DNA of 64,000 bases from Spisula solida (GCA_947247005.1 OX365948.1:3038001-3102000), one strand, 5' to 3'. Counted from the first letter of the stretch, positions 1-12,132 are shown. Notes: a model not told the origin generated them from the sequence alone. Program-made: numbers and translations.

Positions 1-451
1 CGTTGTGTTGCTGCGGTCCTAGATTTAATTATTTATTTTGTTAAGCGTAGTTTTACATCTGCAGGATTTTAGATACCCTAAAATATTATTTTCAAAGGCA
101 GAAAAATTAACATATTGGAGTACATTGTTGCACTATTTTCTTAGCTCTTTCAATGAACCGCTTTACTCCTATGGAGTTTATTTGCTAAAGGGGAAGTGTG
201 TGCATAATTGACAAACTTTTACTGTCTTATATTCCACGAAAAGCAAATAATTTTCCTCTTAGCGTGGCGTCCATTTTACAGAAATCGATGAAGAAATAAA
301 ATCCTTATGGCTATATTTGTGTTCCAATGTGTACACAATTCTACTTGTAACTGTAGTCAAAAGCCACGTGGTATTGCTACCGTGATACAGCTGTTAACAT
401 GCATTGTCGCAAAATATATGTGTATATTACGTTATATATGAACATTGAATT
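1..451. other. AT-rich non-coding sequence
   Basis: No gene is seen. A stretch near 232-280 containing CTTAGCGTGGCGT recurs near 2924-2975, so part of it is dispersed repeat. Confidence 0.4.
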
Positions 452-503
452 TGAAAATTTTAGATGCTACACGAATGATTAACTCGCTAGAAGTAACCGC
501 TCC
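452..503 (+). repeat. 52-bp dispersed repeat, copy 1
   Basis: Nearly identical to 2141-2192 in the same orientation; both contain GATGCTACACGAATGATTAA followed by CTCGCTAGAAG. No coding role can be shown. Confidence 0.75.
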
Positions 504-531
504 GTTTCGTTTATTTGCTTTTATTTATCCT

Positions 532-687
532 CGCCACCGGAAATCCATATATGCGAGGCCCCCAGAAGAGGCTAGTCACTTTAGTTTTTGGGGGATAGTG
601 CATGATACAGAAGATGCCCCAGTTCAAGAAGCATCCGATCATACACTTGACGAATGTTCTAAGTACACACTTTTAGAACTAAAATAA
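532..687 (+). pseudogene. Decayed CABIT-gene tail fragment
   Basis: The open frame reads KSIYARPPEEASH and later DECSKYTLLELK before a TAA stop. KSIYA-(4)-E resembles the minus-strand micro-exon at 2766-2710 (DSIYATMTED), and YTLLELK recurs in the exon at 5878-5188. The copy lies on the opposite strand to that gene, and no AG acceptor stands at the matching place (CCACCGG instead of CCACAG). I read it as a duplicated, broken piece of the same gene family. The similarity is short, so this is tentative. Confidence 0.35.
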
Positions 688-1851
688 ATCAGGAACATAA
701 TTATCTAAACACACTAAAACTGTATAGATATCATATGTGGGTGATTGTCTTTAATACAGAAACAGAAAAATCAAGATCTACGTAAAAATCATTGAAACGT
801 GACGAAAATGATAAAATCACATTTTTCTCGTGCACACATCTCAAATATGTGTAAATTTGTTCAAAGCATTTCATACACGATCAATGTTCGACCCCCAAAC
901 ATAAAGCCATAAAAATATTTCGTTATTTATGACGTAAATGACGCTTGAGGAGTGCGCAAGTGCGATAGGAATGCTTGAAAGCGGCATGTCAATAAGACGG
1001 GTAAGATTTAATCCATTAATTGTCTGTTTTGGGGTTCTTAACTCATGCACATAATTATTATTATGGTAGCTGCATTTAATTCACGAAAAAAATGCATGTT
1101 TATATTGACTCGATTAAAAATTGAGACGTCACATGACGTCATTTACATTTAGTCGTTGAATGCGTCAAAAAATGATTATGACAACATCTGACTGATAGTT
1201 GTATCACTTTAAAATCGTGAAATAAGGTGGAATCGTTGAACTGAACAGAATAGGTCCATTCATCTGTATGGAGCAATTTGAGTATGAGCATGGAAGTAAC
1301 TTTCAATAGGCATTTATCATCCGAATTACTACTACAGTTTAATAAAACTCACTTTTTTCTATCAATCATGTCTTTTGTAAGATACGAACACAAGCTCATT
1401 ACATGGACTTTGATTTTAATGCATTTTTTTAATTATGTTGCACGATGGTATGGTCGCCTTGTAGCCCGGACCTAAATCCGATAGAATACGTCTGCGATGA
1501 GTTTGGGCGTCGGATCGGAGCACGACGACAACACCAGACCGTATAGGAACTCATAACGCGCACTTTACTTGTACTGAATGCTTTCCCGCAGCAATTGTTA
1601 CACATCTTTATCAATTCAAAGCCTCAAAGATGTCAGGCTATCAACAGGGCAGACTGTGGTCATACACGATATTGATGTGCGACTTCGTTGTTTTAAGCAG
1701 TGAACTAAATGGTTGTTTTCTAATACGTTGTTATTATATTTTAGAATGGTAAGTAACTCAACGTGATAGACAATAGTTTCCTGATTCCAATGGTATATTC
1801 GATTCACAGATTGGTCTAGTATTTTTTCAATTAAATGAAAAATACAAAGTG
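688..1851. other. Non-coding, CRE-like sites
   Basis: No gene recognised. Around 1125-1145 are two closely spaced TGACGTCA-type palindromes (GACGTCACATGACGTCAT). Confidence 0.3.
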
Positions 1852-1904
1852 TGTACTTAGAACATTCGACTAGTGTATATGGGACCTCGCTTAACGTCTC
1901 GTCC
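1852..1904 (-). pseudogene. Second CABIT-tail-like fragment or last exon
   Basis: On the minus strand an acceptor-like TACTAACAG precedes SLDETLSEVPYTLVECSKYTL in one frame. Its DNA matches 640-670 of the plus strand in inverted orientation, sharing CGAATGTTCTAAGTACACAC. If joined to the phase-1 donor at 2710, the frame would instead end after 18 codons in GPIYTSRMF and a stop. Either a last exon of the CABIT-like gene or an inverted duplicate; the sequence does not decide. Confidence 0.25.
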
Positions 1905-1969
1905 AAAGACTGTTAGTAATTTTAGTTATGTTAGGTGGGAAACACTGAAAAGCATTTCTGTTTTTGACC

Positions 1970-2040
1970 GTTTGGAGTAGGGATTGAACCCACAACCTTC
2001 AGATCAGCCGTCAGTAGCCCTAACCACTAGAACACTTGTC
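1970..2040 (-). repeat. tRNA-derived SINE head
   Basis: The reverse complement contains an A-box-like TAGTGGTTAGGGC and a B box GGTTCAATCCC at normal spacing, inside sequence without a full cloverleaf. This is the RNA polymerase III promoter of a tRNA-derived SINE, not a working tRNA gene. Confidence 0.6.
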
Positions 2041-2140
2041 CACCCATGTGGACCAAAAATGACCGCACCCTCTCGTCTATGTACTTTTTCGTGTGTCCGT
2101 GCTCAATTTTCACGCGTTCGTTCATGTTGAAAACCAGGTG

Positions 2141-2192
2141 GAAAATTTGAGATGCTACACGAATGATTAACTCGCTAGAAGTTACCGCTCCG
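2141..2192 (+). repeat. 52-bp dispersed repeat, copy 2
   Basis: Partner of 452-503, with only a few differences. It is followed by a short inverted GGTGATTTCATCACC. Confidence 0.75.
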
Positions 2193-2709
2193 GTGATTTC
2201 ATCACCTTTTATACCAACAAAACTTGACCAAACCAGTTTTGGCAACGTACATGCTGAGACAGTGGTTCTCGGCTATACTATGTAACGCAGAGAACAATAT
2301 AATATTATATCGCTTCAAGGCGAAATGAAGATGTGGCGATTACTTTGCATCCTCAAAGCATCACTTCGCTTGTTCTCATTTAGTCAATATCAACCCGATG
2401 CCTTGTTGACAAATTGCGATTGCCAACTAACTTTTTGAATGCCCTTTCTATATAATATTTTACATGGACCAAAGTTTAAACATATATATTAGCCGGTTAA
2501 GTCATTGTATAGACATGAACGCGTTAGCTTTTAGTTGGGTGATTACATATGAATATGTGAACGAAGAGTTTGTTTATTGGGTCATGCAATATCAATCGCA
2601 AACGACGTATTTTACGATTTCTCTTATACAACTCTAGAAAACACGTACTGATCAGTAAGAAAAGTTCATAAAAACACAAATGAATTACAAACTACCCGGT
2701 TCAACTTAC

Positions 2710-2766
2710 CAGGTACTGGCTGTTCATCTTCCGTCATCGTTGCATATATGCTATCTTCTGCTGAAT
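2710..2766 (-). CDS. CABIT-like gene, exon 3 (tyrosine-motif micro-exon)
   Basis: A 57-base exon on the minus strand between a good acceptor (TTTATCCACAG) and a consensus donor (CCTG followed by GTAAGT). It enters and leaves in phase 1, which is what the donor of the upstream exon at 5188 requires. Joined that way it reads DSAEDSIYATMTEDEQPVP. The acidic context and YATM (YxxM) resemble a phosphotyrosine site of the class bound by PI3-kinase p85 SH2 domains; THEMIS and GAREM proteins also carry tyrosine or proline docking motifs after the CABIT domain. Too short to prove by similarity. The support is the splice sites, phase and amino-acid character together. Confidence 0.5.
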
Positions 2767-5187
2767 CTGTGGATAAATATATTACTGATACAATGTGTTC
2801 CATAAAATTTAAGATCTGTTTCAGCAGCTGTGCCGTTTTGTCCAGTACCCTGAGAAACAGTGGAAAATGTAGGTTTCAGAGGGTGCTAGAAAAAACGGTC
2901 AAGCTGCTAAAAATATCTTATATTTCATGGAACGCAAACAATCTCCCCTTAGCGTGGCGTATATTTTATATTATAACAACAAGTGACGGTCGAAAATCAA
3001 CAGTGCGTGGCAAAAACTCCTCACTTCGTTCATATTTGCTACGCTTACTCCGACCTTGCGTAGAGTTATGCCCCGTTTCCATGAAGCGTAAAACCTACGC
3101 CTTTTTGGCGCGTAATACGCGCCGAATAAATATAATTCGCTTCAGTCTATGTTACATGATGACGTTTCCATTGACGCGTTTTTCGGCGCGTAGATTAGAA
3201 CGCGCCGAAAAAAATCGCTTCGGGTAGCGAATTTTTTACGCATGGACGCGCGTAAAATGACTTTTGGGGTATAAATTGGTGTAGTTTCCTCGATTCTAGT
3301 AATGTTTAATTGACGCTATTCATCTTAAATTGCATGAATTTTGTTTTACAGGATGACAAAAAGCTTATAGATGTATCTCTGTATTTTTGAAAAAGATCAA
3401 CGATTTTGTCTGACCAAAAACGCAACCACCATCTTCTCCACCTGATATTCTTTCAAGTGGGCCAGAAAACATGCAATTGCATCTTTTGTTATGGCCTGAA
3501 AGTCCCATTTTCTTTAAAATATTGATGAAAGATACGCGTTTTTATCCAAAAAAAACCGCGTCTGTTTTCAGCTTAATGGACCCTAATGAAATATACTTTG
3601 CTTATTTTAATACATAAAGTTATGGTCAAAGATGGTATGAGTAAAATAAGAGCGCTGATTGGTCAATACATACATTTACCTATTAAGAAATGGAACATTC
3701 TGGCGGTTTTGACAGACAGTAATCATAGTTTGTCTACTATAACACTATCCTTGTTTACATATTAAAGGTAACACTTAAATACATAGTTATCCGTTATCGA
3801 TATTGGCTCGAGTTTGTATAGTTCGTTGGAGATAACACTAACCTTTGTTTACAAATTCAAATGAAAATTAATATCATTTTCGATATTCATTTTTGTTCAA
3901 TCTTGTGCATATACACTTTGAATGATATACTCTTTAAATCTACACTGATAACGGGGGGGGGGGGGGGCAGTGTTTATAATTTGCTTTGTTTGTTTTTTAG
4001 CAGGCTAGAGTTATCCCCGGCAAATTATACATAACCATTTCAAAACATACATCAGTTCACACTGAATTCGAAAGAAGCAACCAGTCGACCGTGCTTTGTT
4101 TATATACAAGGCTAGAGTTAACGTCTGCTAGCTATAAAATAATCAACCTAATTACTAGTAAATTAGACCCTAAAATTTGCTTCATTCCTTTACGCTGTTA
4201 GAGATCGGACTACACATCGTAAGAGATCATGTTTAAATGACTTCTCTGGCGCCCAATGACGTCACATAACTTCAACAAACTTCCACTGCACTTTCAGCAT
4301 TGTGAAAGAAACGATTTGATTGGATGACATCGACATGACCCTATACTGAGTGTAATCAGATCCTATATCAGCATAAATTTGCCACGGAAATACATTAGAC
4401 GGAAAAGCAACTCATTCGACCCCCACTATATTTCCTATATAGGCCGCCATACTGGAATGAAATATCGCGATCGGCTTACTTGTACGAGACTAAGCGAGAC
4501 TTGGCGAGATTCTCAAGTTGGCGCTATTTTTCCCGCTAGCCTCCGCCATCTTGGATTATTTCATCAATTCGGCCTAATTTGTCAATGAGATATTTGTTTT
4601 CATTTAAAGCAACTCTTCGTCAAAATAAGCAAAGATGGGAATTTATTTGTTCCCTTATGTGTTTGGAAAGTTTTTGTATAGATAGTTTGGACGATTCATC
4701 TGTCAATTGTGACATAGACCACGTTTTCTGTGACCTATCCTGATCGATAAATTTTCAATCGACGGGTTTTGGATTGCTTCCGATATTTACTTTTTTAAAT
4801 CCCTAAGGAAACTTATTTACGACTGTTTTTCTTATAAATCAATCTTTTTTGTGATCTTTGGTGTGTCCTCTATTTGTTGAAAATGATCAAACCACTTAGT
4901 TTTGTGGTTTTGACACGAAAAAAAGATTTCTTTTGGATAAGTCATGTCACGGATATACACATGTATTTCCGTGGTCATGTTCACAATTATCGTGCTTACC
5001 GAAGCGCGCAATGCATTATGGGTATAGTCAGGTCATAACTAGGCTATTTTTAGACCTGCTTATCCGTTCTGTGTATATCCGTAAATTTGCCAAGTGTAAT
5101 AAGGGTCTGATTTTAATGAGATTGTAAAGTATTCTACTAGTAAAAATTGTCATAACAGTGTCATATTGGATAATATTAACTGATTAC
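2767..5187. other. Intron 2 of the CABIT-like gene
   Basis: Non-coding sequence between the proposed exons. It holds dispersed repeat near 2924-2975, a stretch rich in GCGCGTAA-type words at 3100-3260, and a run of about 14 G at 3954-3967. An inverted match between ATTTGCCACGGAAATACAT near 4376 and ATGTATTTCCGTGG near 4963 may mark a small MITE. Open frames here show no recognisable domain. Confidence 0.4.
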
Positions 5188-5878
5188 CTTCAAACTGTAA
5201 CTGAACTTCATCAGGAACTAAGAACGATTTGTTTCCCTTTCGAATGAACATGTCTGAAAGACGAAGCCATGTTATTTCTTGCAGCGCAGCAGGTAACACA
5301 TACAATGCCGTCTGAATTGAACTTGAATTCAAACAGTGTCCATATCGTTCCTGTAAATAACGTGTACAGTCCATCTGCGGAACATGTATTTCTCTAACTT
5401 TTATTTTACTAAATAAAGTGCACGGTATGATGACGGTTTCGTACGACCTATAGCCAGCATTTCTCACCCAACCAACTAATACCTCTACCTCTTGTATCCC
5501 GAGGACTTCTATAGGCCTCTCTAATTTTGTATACAATTCATCACCTAATTGATAATCTAACAATGCTATGTTGTTTGAAACACTAGAATGCAAGTTAATG
5601 AATTTTGGAAATAGTGCCATCTTCTTTAGTTCCAATAGCGTGTATGTCTTCGGGTTGATGACCGCTTTTGTTGGTATGTTACGGTGTATTTCGATGGCAA
5701 CTGATGTATTGTCGAATGTACATTCTAAGAAATGTTTATCGGTTTGGTTGGACGTAAATCGTCGCTTTAATTCTACAACAGTATGTGCAGGAACGTGCTT
5801 GCTTACGGACAAATCTTGAGTTTTTCTCACAAAGCAGTCTTCTGTCACTTCCGCATAACAAGGAGGTTCTTGAAGTAG
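5188..5878 (-). CDS. CABIT-like gene, exon 2
   Basis: Minus-strand exon of 691 bases (230 codons plus one base) between acceptor CACATGTAG and donor GAAG followed by GTAATC. It enters in phase 0, matching the upstream exon at 11520, and leaves in phase 1, matching the exon at 2766. The joined protein runs FNTISE then LLQEPPCYAE. At about residues 213-219 of the joined protein is TYTLLEL followed by ALFPKFI, and later GDELY and VIIPCTLF. This pattern of a TYTLLEL strand, an FPK turn and an IP-hydrophobic segment is what I expect in the second half of a CABIT domain. CABIT proteins are cytoplasmic adaptors that bind Grb2-type partners or restrain phosphatases. No ATG opens this block, so it is an internal exon. 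Confidence 0.6.
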
Positions 5879-6299
5879 CTACATGTGAATATCAAAATCA
5901 TTAATGAAATGTGACATAAATGCATTGAGATATCGCGACACATAATAGGTATAAAGTCTACAGTATTCAATGTCATGTTTTGGAAAGCTAAGAATATATC
6001 TAGACATTGAACAAAATACATTGGTACAGTTTTCCGTAGTTGAATCGAGGTATACGCCGTATCCAAAACTGGCCAATTACATACGGCGCTATGATGAGTG
6101 TACCAGTTTTAATGGAACCAACATTCCCCAACAAATTTAAGTTAAACAGTTTCTTCAAAAAACAACTGACAACTTTTCAACGTGTATATGACACGACCAT
6201 AGTCAATGTCAAGGAAAAGCATGTAATGTCACGACAGAAAAACAAACCTAATAGTCCATGGGCCAGTGGGGTAAACCCTCCCCCCCCCCTAGGGAATTT

Positions 6300-6985
6300 C
6301 GGACACTATATTTTTCTGAAAGCGTATGACCAGTATAGTAGTTTTCCAAAGTCTGCACTTTGGCCGTTGGGGCGTAAAGATTTTTTGGGGTAAAACGTTA
6401 AAAATATGAACGAAAGTGTTAATTTCTGGATTGGTTAATTACTATCACATTTAGTAAGTTATTTTGTAATTAAACACTTTCATGGGTTGATATTAAATCA
6501 TAGTTTAAGTATGCAAAATTCTAGTCCCGTGTAATTATGCAAAATGGGATATTTTTGGGGTAAAACATTAAAAAATACATGAAAAAGTGCCAATTTTGAG
6601 AATCGGTACACTTTAACGGCAGAATACAATGTCATTGATCTTTTTTTGGTAATTATGAAAGGCCATGACCTACCAATACTTTTCCCAAAGTCTGCACTTC
6701 AGACATTGTGGCGATAAGAATTTTGGGGTAAAACGTTAAAAATATGAACGAAAGTGTTAATTTCTGGAATTGGTTAATTACTATCACATTTAGTAAGTTA
6801 TTTTGTAATTAAACACTTTCATGGGTTGATATTAACTCATAGTTTAAGTCGTCAAAATTTTGAGAATCCGTACACTTTAATGGCAGAATACAGTGTCATT
6901 GATCTTTTTTTTTGATAATTATGAAAGGCTTTGACCTACCAATACTTTTCCCAAAGTCTGCACTTCAGACATTGGGGCGTTCAGC
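6300..6985 (+). repeat. Left arm of element 1, tandem sub-repeats
   Basis: Direct repeats of about 265-340 bp: the words AAAGTCTGCACTT (near 6347, 6690, 6955) and GGGGTAAAACGTTAAAAATA (near 6387 and 6726) recur in order. The right arm carries TTTTACCCCAAA at about 165-bp spacing in the inverted sense (near 10105, 10270, 10440). Confidence 0.7.
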
Positions 6986-7159
6986 AGGAAAAGCAAAAAT
7001 AAGATTATCTCCCCTGCTTTTAAATGGTGTACAAATTGTAACGATGTATTCACTTAACTATGCTATAACACATTGTGCCTTACTGTATTTTAATTGCAAT
7101 TGTGAATACCAATAAAGGCATATTCCCAAAATGTATTTTAACATTTAAATGCACAAAAG

Positions 7160-7215
7160 GTGGGTCTATTATGGAAAATGGCCATCAAAATGGCCATCAA
7201 AATGGCCGCCAAAAT
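7160..7215 (+). repeat. Short repeat with YY1-like words
   Basis: AAAATGGCC(A/G)(T/C)C occurs three times in succession at about 15-bp spacing. AAAATGGCCGCC matches the vertebrate YY1 core; whether it acts here is unknown. Confidence 0.5.
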
Positions 7216-7479
7216 GACTAAAGTATTGAAAACAGCCGTTCTACTTATTTACAAGTACTCACAATATGATTTTGAAATCTATTTCCATTTTTCACTTTGT
7301 TTGCAATGTATGTTATAGTTGGCATCGGTAACATTTGTATGGGTTGTGTTAAGTTATACTAACATGTATTTTACAAGAGTGGGTGGGGTATATATACATT
7401 CATTTTTTTCAAATGTTATTGTACAGCTATTCCTTGTGACACAATGGCTGTGCATCATGGTTGTGTCAGGAATGGCTGT

Positions 7480-9880
7480 TCTGGGTGGTTGTGAGTATTC
7501 AAGAGGACCAGGAATCTCTCGACCTTGTAGTTACCAGTACACATAGTGCAATAAATGAGATACCACATGATAGTGCACATCCTATAAGACCATGGATGTG
7601 TGTATCCAGTAGTACTGTCTGCTCATGGTGTGTGTCAGTACCCCACAGCACCATAAATACCTGTACCTAGTGGTATTGGGTACCCTCTAATTGATGCACC
7701 TAGTGGTTATGAGTACCAAATACAACCAAGTATGCATGAACACGGTGGTTGTGGGTACCCATTAGGACTAGGATGGATGTACCTAATGGTTATGAGTACC
7801 TAATAAGACTAGGAGTTTATGTGCAAGGTGGTCGTGAATACATACATGGACTAGGACTGATTTACTCAGTGTTTATGATTGCCTAACAAGACCAGGAATG
7901 TTCTACTTAGGCACTAAGTCGTCAATAGGACGAGGAATGGGTGCTCCTAATGGTTGTCTGTACCCAACAAGACCAGTAATGTATGTACATAACAGGATCC
8001 GGAATAGTTGCTATGCATACCAAATAATACCATGAATGTATGTACATGTACTAGTAAATGATAGTAGTGGGTACCCAATAGGACCTATAACGGTTGTGTA
8101 TTGTAGCTGCAAGTACTTTATCACACTTCTTATGCATGTACATGGTGGTTACGGGTACCCACTCAGTCTAGGAATGTATGTATCCAGTGGTTATGAGTAC
8201 CTAATAAAGTCAGGACTGTCTGTACATCGTGGTAATCATGATCCAATCAGACAAAAATGACCGCACCTAGTGGTTGTTAGTACCTAATCCGTCTGCAATC
8301 GTCTGTACATTGTGGTTTGGAGTATCCAATAGGACAAGGAATGCATGGGACAAGATAGTTGTGGGTACCCACTAGGACTTGAAATGTATGTACCTTGTCG
8401 ATATGAGTATCTTATTAGACCATGCTTCATGTACATGGGGTTAGTGATTACCCAATTTGATGAAAAAAATGGTCACAGCTGATGGTTAGGCATGCTCACT
8501 GCTGAATTCTAAAGACCAGGAATGTCTCTACATAGTGTCAATAGGACAAGGAATGGGTGATCCCAATAGTTGTCTGTACTCAATAAGACCAATAATGTAT
8601 GTAACTAGTGATTGAGAGATGTCTAAACATGATGATGTCCAGTATCTATCCTAAACAGGAATGTCTGTTAATCGTGGTTATAGGCACCCTATACGACCAG
8701 GAATGTATGTATATGCATGGTAGTCAGTACCCACAAAGACCAATAATGGCTGAGTATAGTGGCTGTGAGGACTCGATTATACCACTTATGCATGAACATA
8801 GTGGTGTTGAGTACCCACTATGACTATAAATGTATGCATCTAGTGGTTATGTATCCCTGATAGGGCCAGGACTGCCTGTATCAGTGACCAAATAGAACAA
8901 CATATGACTGCACCTAGTGGTTGTTAGTGCCCAACCCAGTCACAAATGTCTGTACATTGTGGTTTTGTGTATTCAATAGGACCAGGCATGCATGTACATG
9001 GTAGTTGGGGTACCCACTATGACTAGGAATGTATGTATGAGTATCCAATAAAAACATCACAGTCTGTACACGGGGGTAGTGATTACCCAATAGGACAACA
9101 AATGGTCGCACCTAGTAGTTGGTAGTTCTCAATCGGACAACTGATTTTGTAAATGAAGGTTTCGAGTAGTACATATGTTATGAGTGGTCAATAAGGCCAA
9201 GCATGTAGCCACATGGCGCGCCTGAGTTGTCAATTGATGATCGGCAGTATCCAAAGAGAATGTCTGAACCTAGTGGTTATGAGTATTCTTTACGACCAGC
9301 AATATATGTACATGGTGGAAATGAGTACCCAATTGCACCTATAATGCCTGTACATGGTGGTTTAGAGTACAAAATAGGACCAGGAATGTCTGTAAATGGA
9401 TATGTAAGTCACCACTATGACAGGGCATGTATGTACTTCAATAAGCAGTTACGAGTACCCAATTAGAACATGGTAAGTGTGACTAACCATTAAGACGAGG
9501 AATGAATGTACCTACCAGTGGTTATGGGTACCCAGCCTGACCAGCAATATCTGTATAAGTATGGTGGTTTTGAATATCAAATAGAACTAGGAATGGTATT
9601 GGGTATGCTATCAAATTAGACTAGGACTGTCTGTGCATGGTGGTAGTTAATACCCGATAGGACAACTGATGTCTGTATAGGGTTGTTTAGTGCTAAATAG
9701 AACCAATATTGCATGTAATGGTTATTCGTATGTACCAATTAGGACTAGGTATGGATGTACTTAGAGGTTTAATAATAATTTATCCAACAGTACCAGAACT
9801 GCCTATATATGGTTAGAATGTAATTTTGAATACCCATTAGGACTAGGAATGTCCGTACCTGATGGTCGTAAGTTACAACT
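7480..9880 (+). repeat. 42-bp-period array of element 1
   Basis: Degenerate tandem units of 42 bp. Two successive clean units occupy about 9297-9380. Each reads roughly CCAGGAATGTATGTACC, then TAGTGGTTATGAGTACC, then CAATAGGA. In one frame the unit translates to about 14 residues like PGMYVPSGYEYPIG, which explains the open frames in this stretch; stops are frequent and no signal for translation is seen. All units lie in one orientation. Confidence 0.85.
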
Positions 9881-10794
9881 AGGACACCAATTCCCAAAAA
9901 TCACACTTTCCATTTATTATTTTTGTAATTTTCCCCCAAAGTATCTCATCTGGCAATATATATTTGAAATCTTAAACTGCATGTTACTACAAATTTATCA
10001 CATTAATATTATTTAGTTACAAAAAAATTCTCATAGGAATGGTTTTATTGTAATCTACAGATTCCTAATATTCCCACTTTTCGGTTTATATTTTTTGATG
10101 TTTTACCCCAAACATATCACACTTTGCGTAATAACATGGCTTTAATTTTTTTGCAGTATGAAACTGCACTATAATATCTTTCAATTAAGAGTATTTAAAA
10201 AAAAATAAATGCCAATGCAGTCCACAGATTCCAAAAATTCGCACTTTTCTCTTATAATTTTTAGCGTTTTACCCCAAAAAAGCCATTTTGCACAATAGCA
10301 GCACTCTGATTTTTTCAGTCTAGATAGGACAGGTTAATATCTACCTGTTACAGAGATTTATTTTAAAATAACATAATAAATAAGATTGTAGTTAACCGAT
10401 TCCGAAAATTGGTACTTTTCGTTTATATTTTTTGACGTTTTACCCCAAAAAATCTTAACGCCCCAATGGCCAAAGTGCAGACTTCAGGAAAATACTCCAG
10501 GGACCATATGCTTTCAGAAAAATATAGTGACCAAAATTCCCTAGGGGGGGGGGGAGGGTCTTCTATTGGTGGCTCATGGACTATAATGAAATGCTGAGAG
10601 TTGAGATTCTAGGGCGTATTTCACACAATGTCAAACATTTTCTTCTTAATAATTAAATCGATTTAACATGATTCTACCCGAAATTACGGCTTTTCGATTT
10701 AAGTGCAATGAAGTTATATTACTCACATTGATATTGGGTAAATAATATAGAGGATATTTGTTGATTTTGGTGTAAGATCGTATTTTATTTCATC

Positions 10795-10905
10795 GAGTGA
10801 TCACAGAAAATCAATATTTTCACGAGTGGCGTAGCCACGAGTGAAAATATAATTTTATGTGATCACGAGTGAAATAAAATTGATTTTTCACCAAAAATCA
10901 ACAAA
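10795..10905. repeat. Nested hairpin
   Basis: TTTTCACGAGTGGC pairs with GCCACGAGTGAAAAT around a short loop, enclosed by a second pair (TTTTATTTCATCGAGTGATCA with TGATCACGAGTGAAATAAAA). Looks like a small foldback MITE in intron 1, outside element 1. Confidence 0.7.
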
Positions 10906-11519
10906 TTTTCTGTTTATTATATGCTTCAATTTCTCTTTAAAGTATACCGTAATTGGCTTAATTGGAAAAATCAAGTCGAAATTGGAACGTCACGACGTGA
11001 CAATTATGACGTCATGATGACGTAAGGCACATTTTAAAGTCCGGCGCCGTTGACGTTACGTTAACGATACTGGAACCAGCTTCTAAAACAGTGAAAATAA
11101 CAAAGTGGTAATTTCACTGTTATTTTCACTGTTATTTTCACTGAAAAATCTCCGTAATCCATTGAAAGCAAATAATAAAAAATGTTTATTCGATATATCA
11201 ATTGACCAAATGGTTCAGACAAGTAAGAATATATTTATTTACTTTTGAATGAGATTATTAACACAATGTTAGGTTTGTAAATGGTGACAATATGTATACG
11301 CATAATCAATACAGTATGCATGGTTTATAGCACAGAGAATTTGACATGATCCTGACCTTTATGCATGCATAAATTACGAGGTTCTTGCGTTGAATATATA
11401 AATTTCCGCGAGCAAGTCCTGCAAAACCGGTAATTAAAGGTCGAGAGGCGTGTCAAATTCTCCGTGCTATACATATATTAATGCAATAAACATAAATGCA
11501 AAATAAAGGTCATATTTAC
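10906..11519. other. Remainder of intron 1
   Basis: Contains several TGACGTCA-like words near 10990-11030 and a short direct repeat of TTTCACTGTTA near 11120-11145. Nothing coding before the exon-1 donor. Confidence 0.4.
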
Positions 11520-11924
11520 CTCAGATATTGTGTTAAAGTTTCCATTCCATGCAGGTCCGTGTATATACTGAAACATAGCGCCACATGTAAGAGGTATAAG
11601 ATATTCTTTAGGGTTTCCTTCACCGGAATGTACACCCTCTGAATCAATTGGCACAAGATATTCAGAATCCGCAGTGAATCTAATTCTTGCATATTGAGCT
11701 TTGACAATTCGCTGGAGCATCACCTCAGTACCATCGACTATACCATACGAGTTCTTATTGAAATCTTCATCTTCGAAGTGTTCATCACCAGTTTCTTCAT
11801 ACTCCCGATCATCATCAGTATCATCATCATCTGACGCATGAATCTTAACAACTGTTGGTAAATTTTGTAGAACGTCAAGTAGAGGTCTTGCGACGTCGTC
11901 TACGCATTCGGTATAAAATGCCAT
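11520..11924 (-). CDS. CABIT-like gene, exon 1 (start codon)
   Basis: Minus-strand exon of 135 codons from an ATG to an AG followed by GTAAAT donor, ending in phase 0. Residues 22-28 read LPTVVKI, followed by a strongly acidic stretch (about 30-56), then GTEVMLQRI, and at 110-117 IPLTCGAMFQY leading to FNTISE. LP-x-VV-K-I near the start and IPL-x-x-G-x-F ahead of a TISE element match the order of conserved features in the first half of CABIT domains (THEMIS, GAREM). The continuation in exon 2 fits in phase and sense. The acidic insert is unusual and may be a lineage-specific loop. Whether it is a THEMIS or a GAREM orthologue cannot be decided by eye. Confidence 0.6.
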
Positions 11925-12132
11925 TTAAAAATCACTTATTACACTATAATATCATTGTCTCCGGAAATAGGTTTGCAATTCAAGTTTCTCACCAATACAT
12001 CATTGATGTCAATATTTACCGTTTACTTAAATAGCACCTTGTCACAATTCAACTTTATTTACACCAAACTGCAGTATACTACACCTTTACATTACAATAT
12101 CATTTTAACCAAACATTAATCTTGTTTTAAGA

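Larger units (their letters stand above)
6252..10583. mobile_element. Giant foldback element 1 (4.3 kb)
   Basis: Begins TAGTCCATG and ends CATGGACTA, flanked on both sides by TAA, a probable 3-bp target duplication. The arms are inverted copies: left has TCCCCCCCCCCTAGGGAATT and the TTTTGGGGTAAAACGTT block, right has the reverse complements near 10437-10545. The centre is a 42-bp-period array. No transposase is visible, so it is non-autonomous. A TAA duplication is typical of PIF/Harbinger elements, but the terminus is unlike the usual start of that group. It lies inside intron 1 of the CABIT-like gene. The poly-C/poly-G tracts near both ends (6278-6290 and 10543-10555) also pair in the inverted repeat. 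Confidence 0.75.

Noticed and set aside
2748..3227. 159-codon plus-strand open frame
   Set aside because: Overlaps the minus-strand micro-exon and dispersed repeat; composition is not protein-like and no domain is visible.
7480..9880. CRISPR-like array
   Set aside because: Repeats are contiguous and degenerate without unique spacers, and the genome is eukaryotic.
6540..10450. TTTTGGGG/CCCCAAAA words as telomere-like sequence
   Set aside because: Single words spaced 160-340 bp apart within transposon arms, not tandem telomeric repeats.
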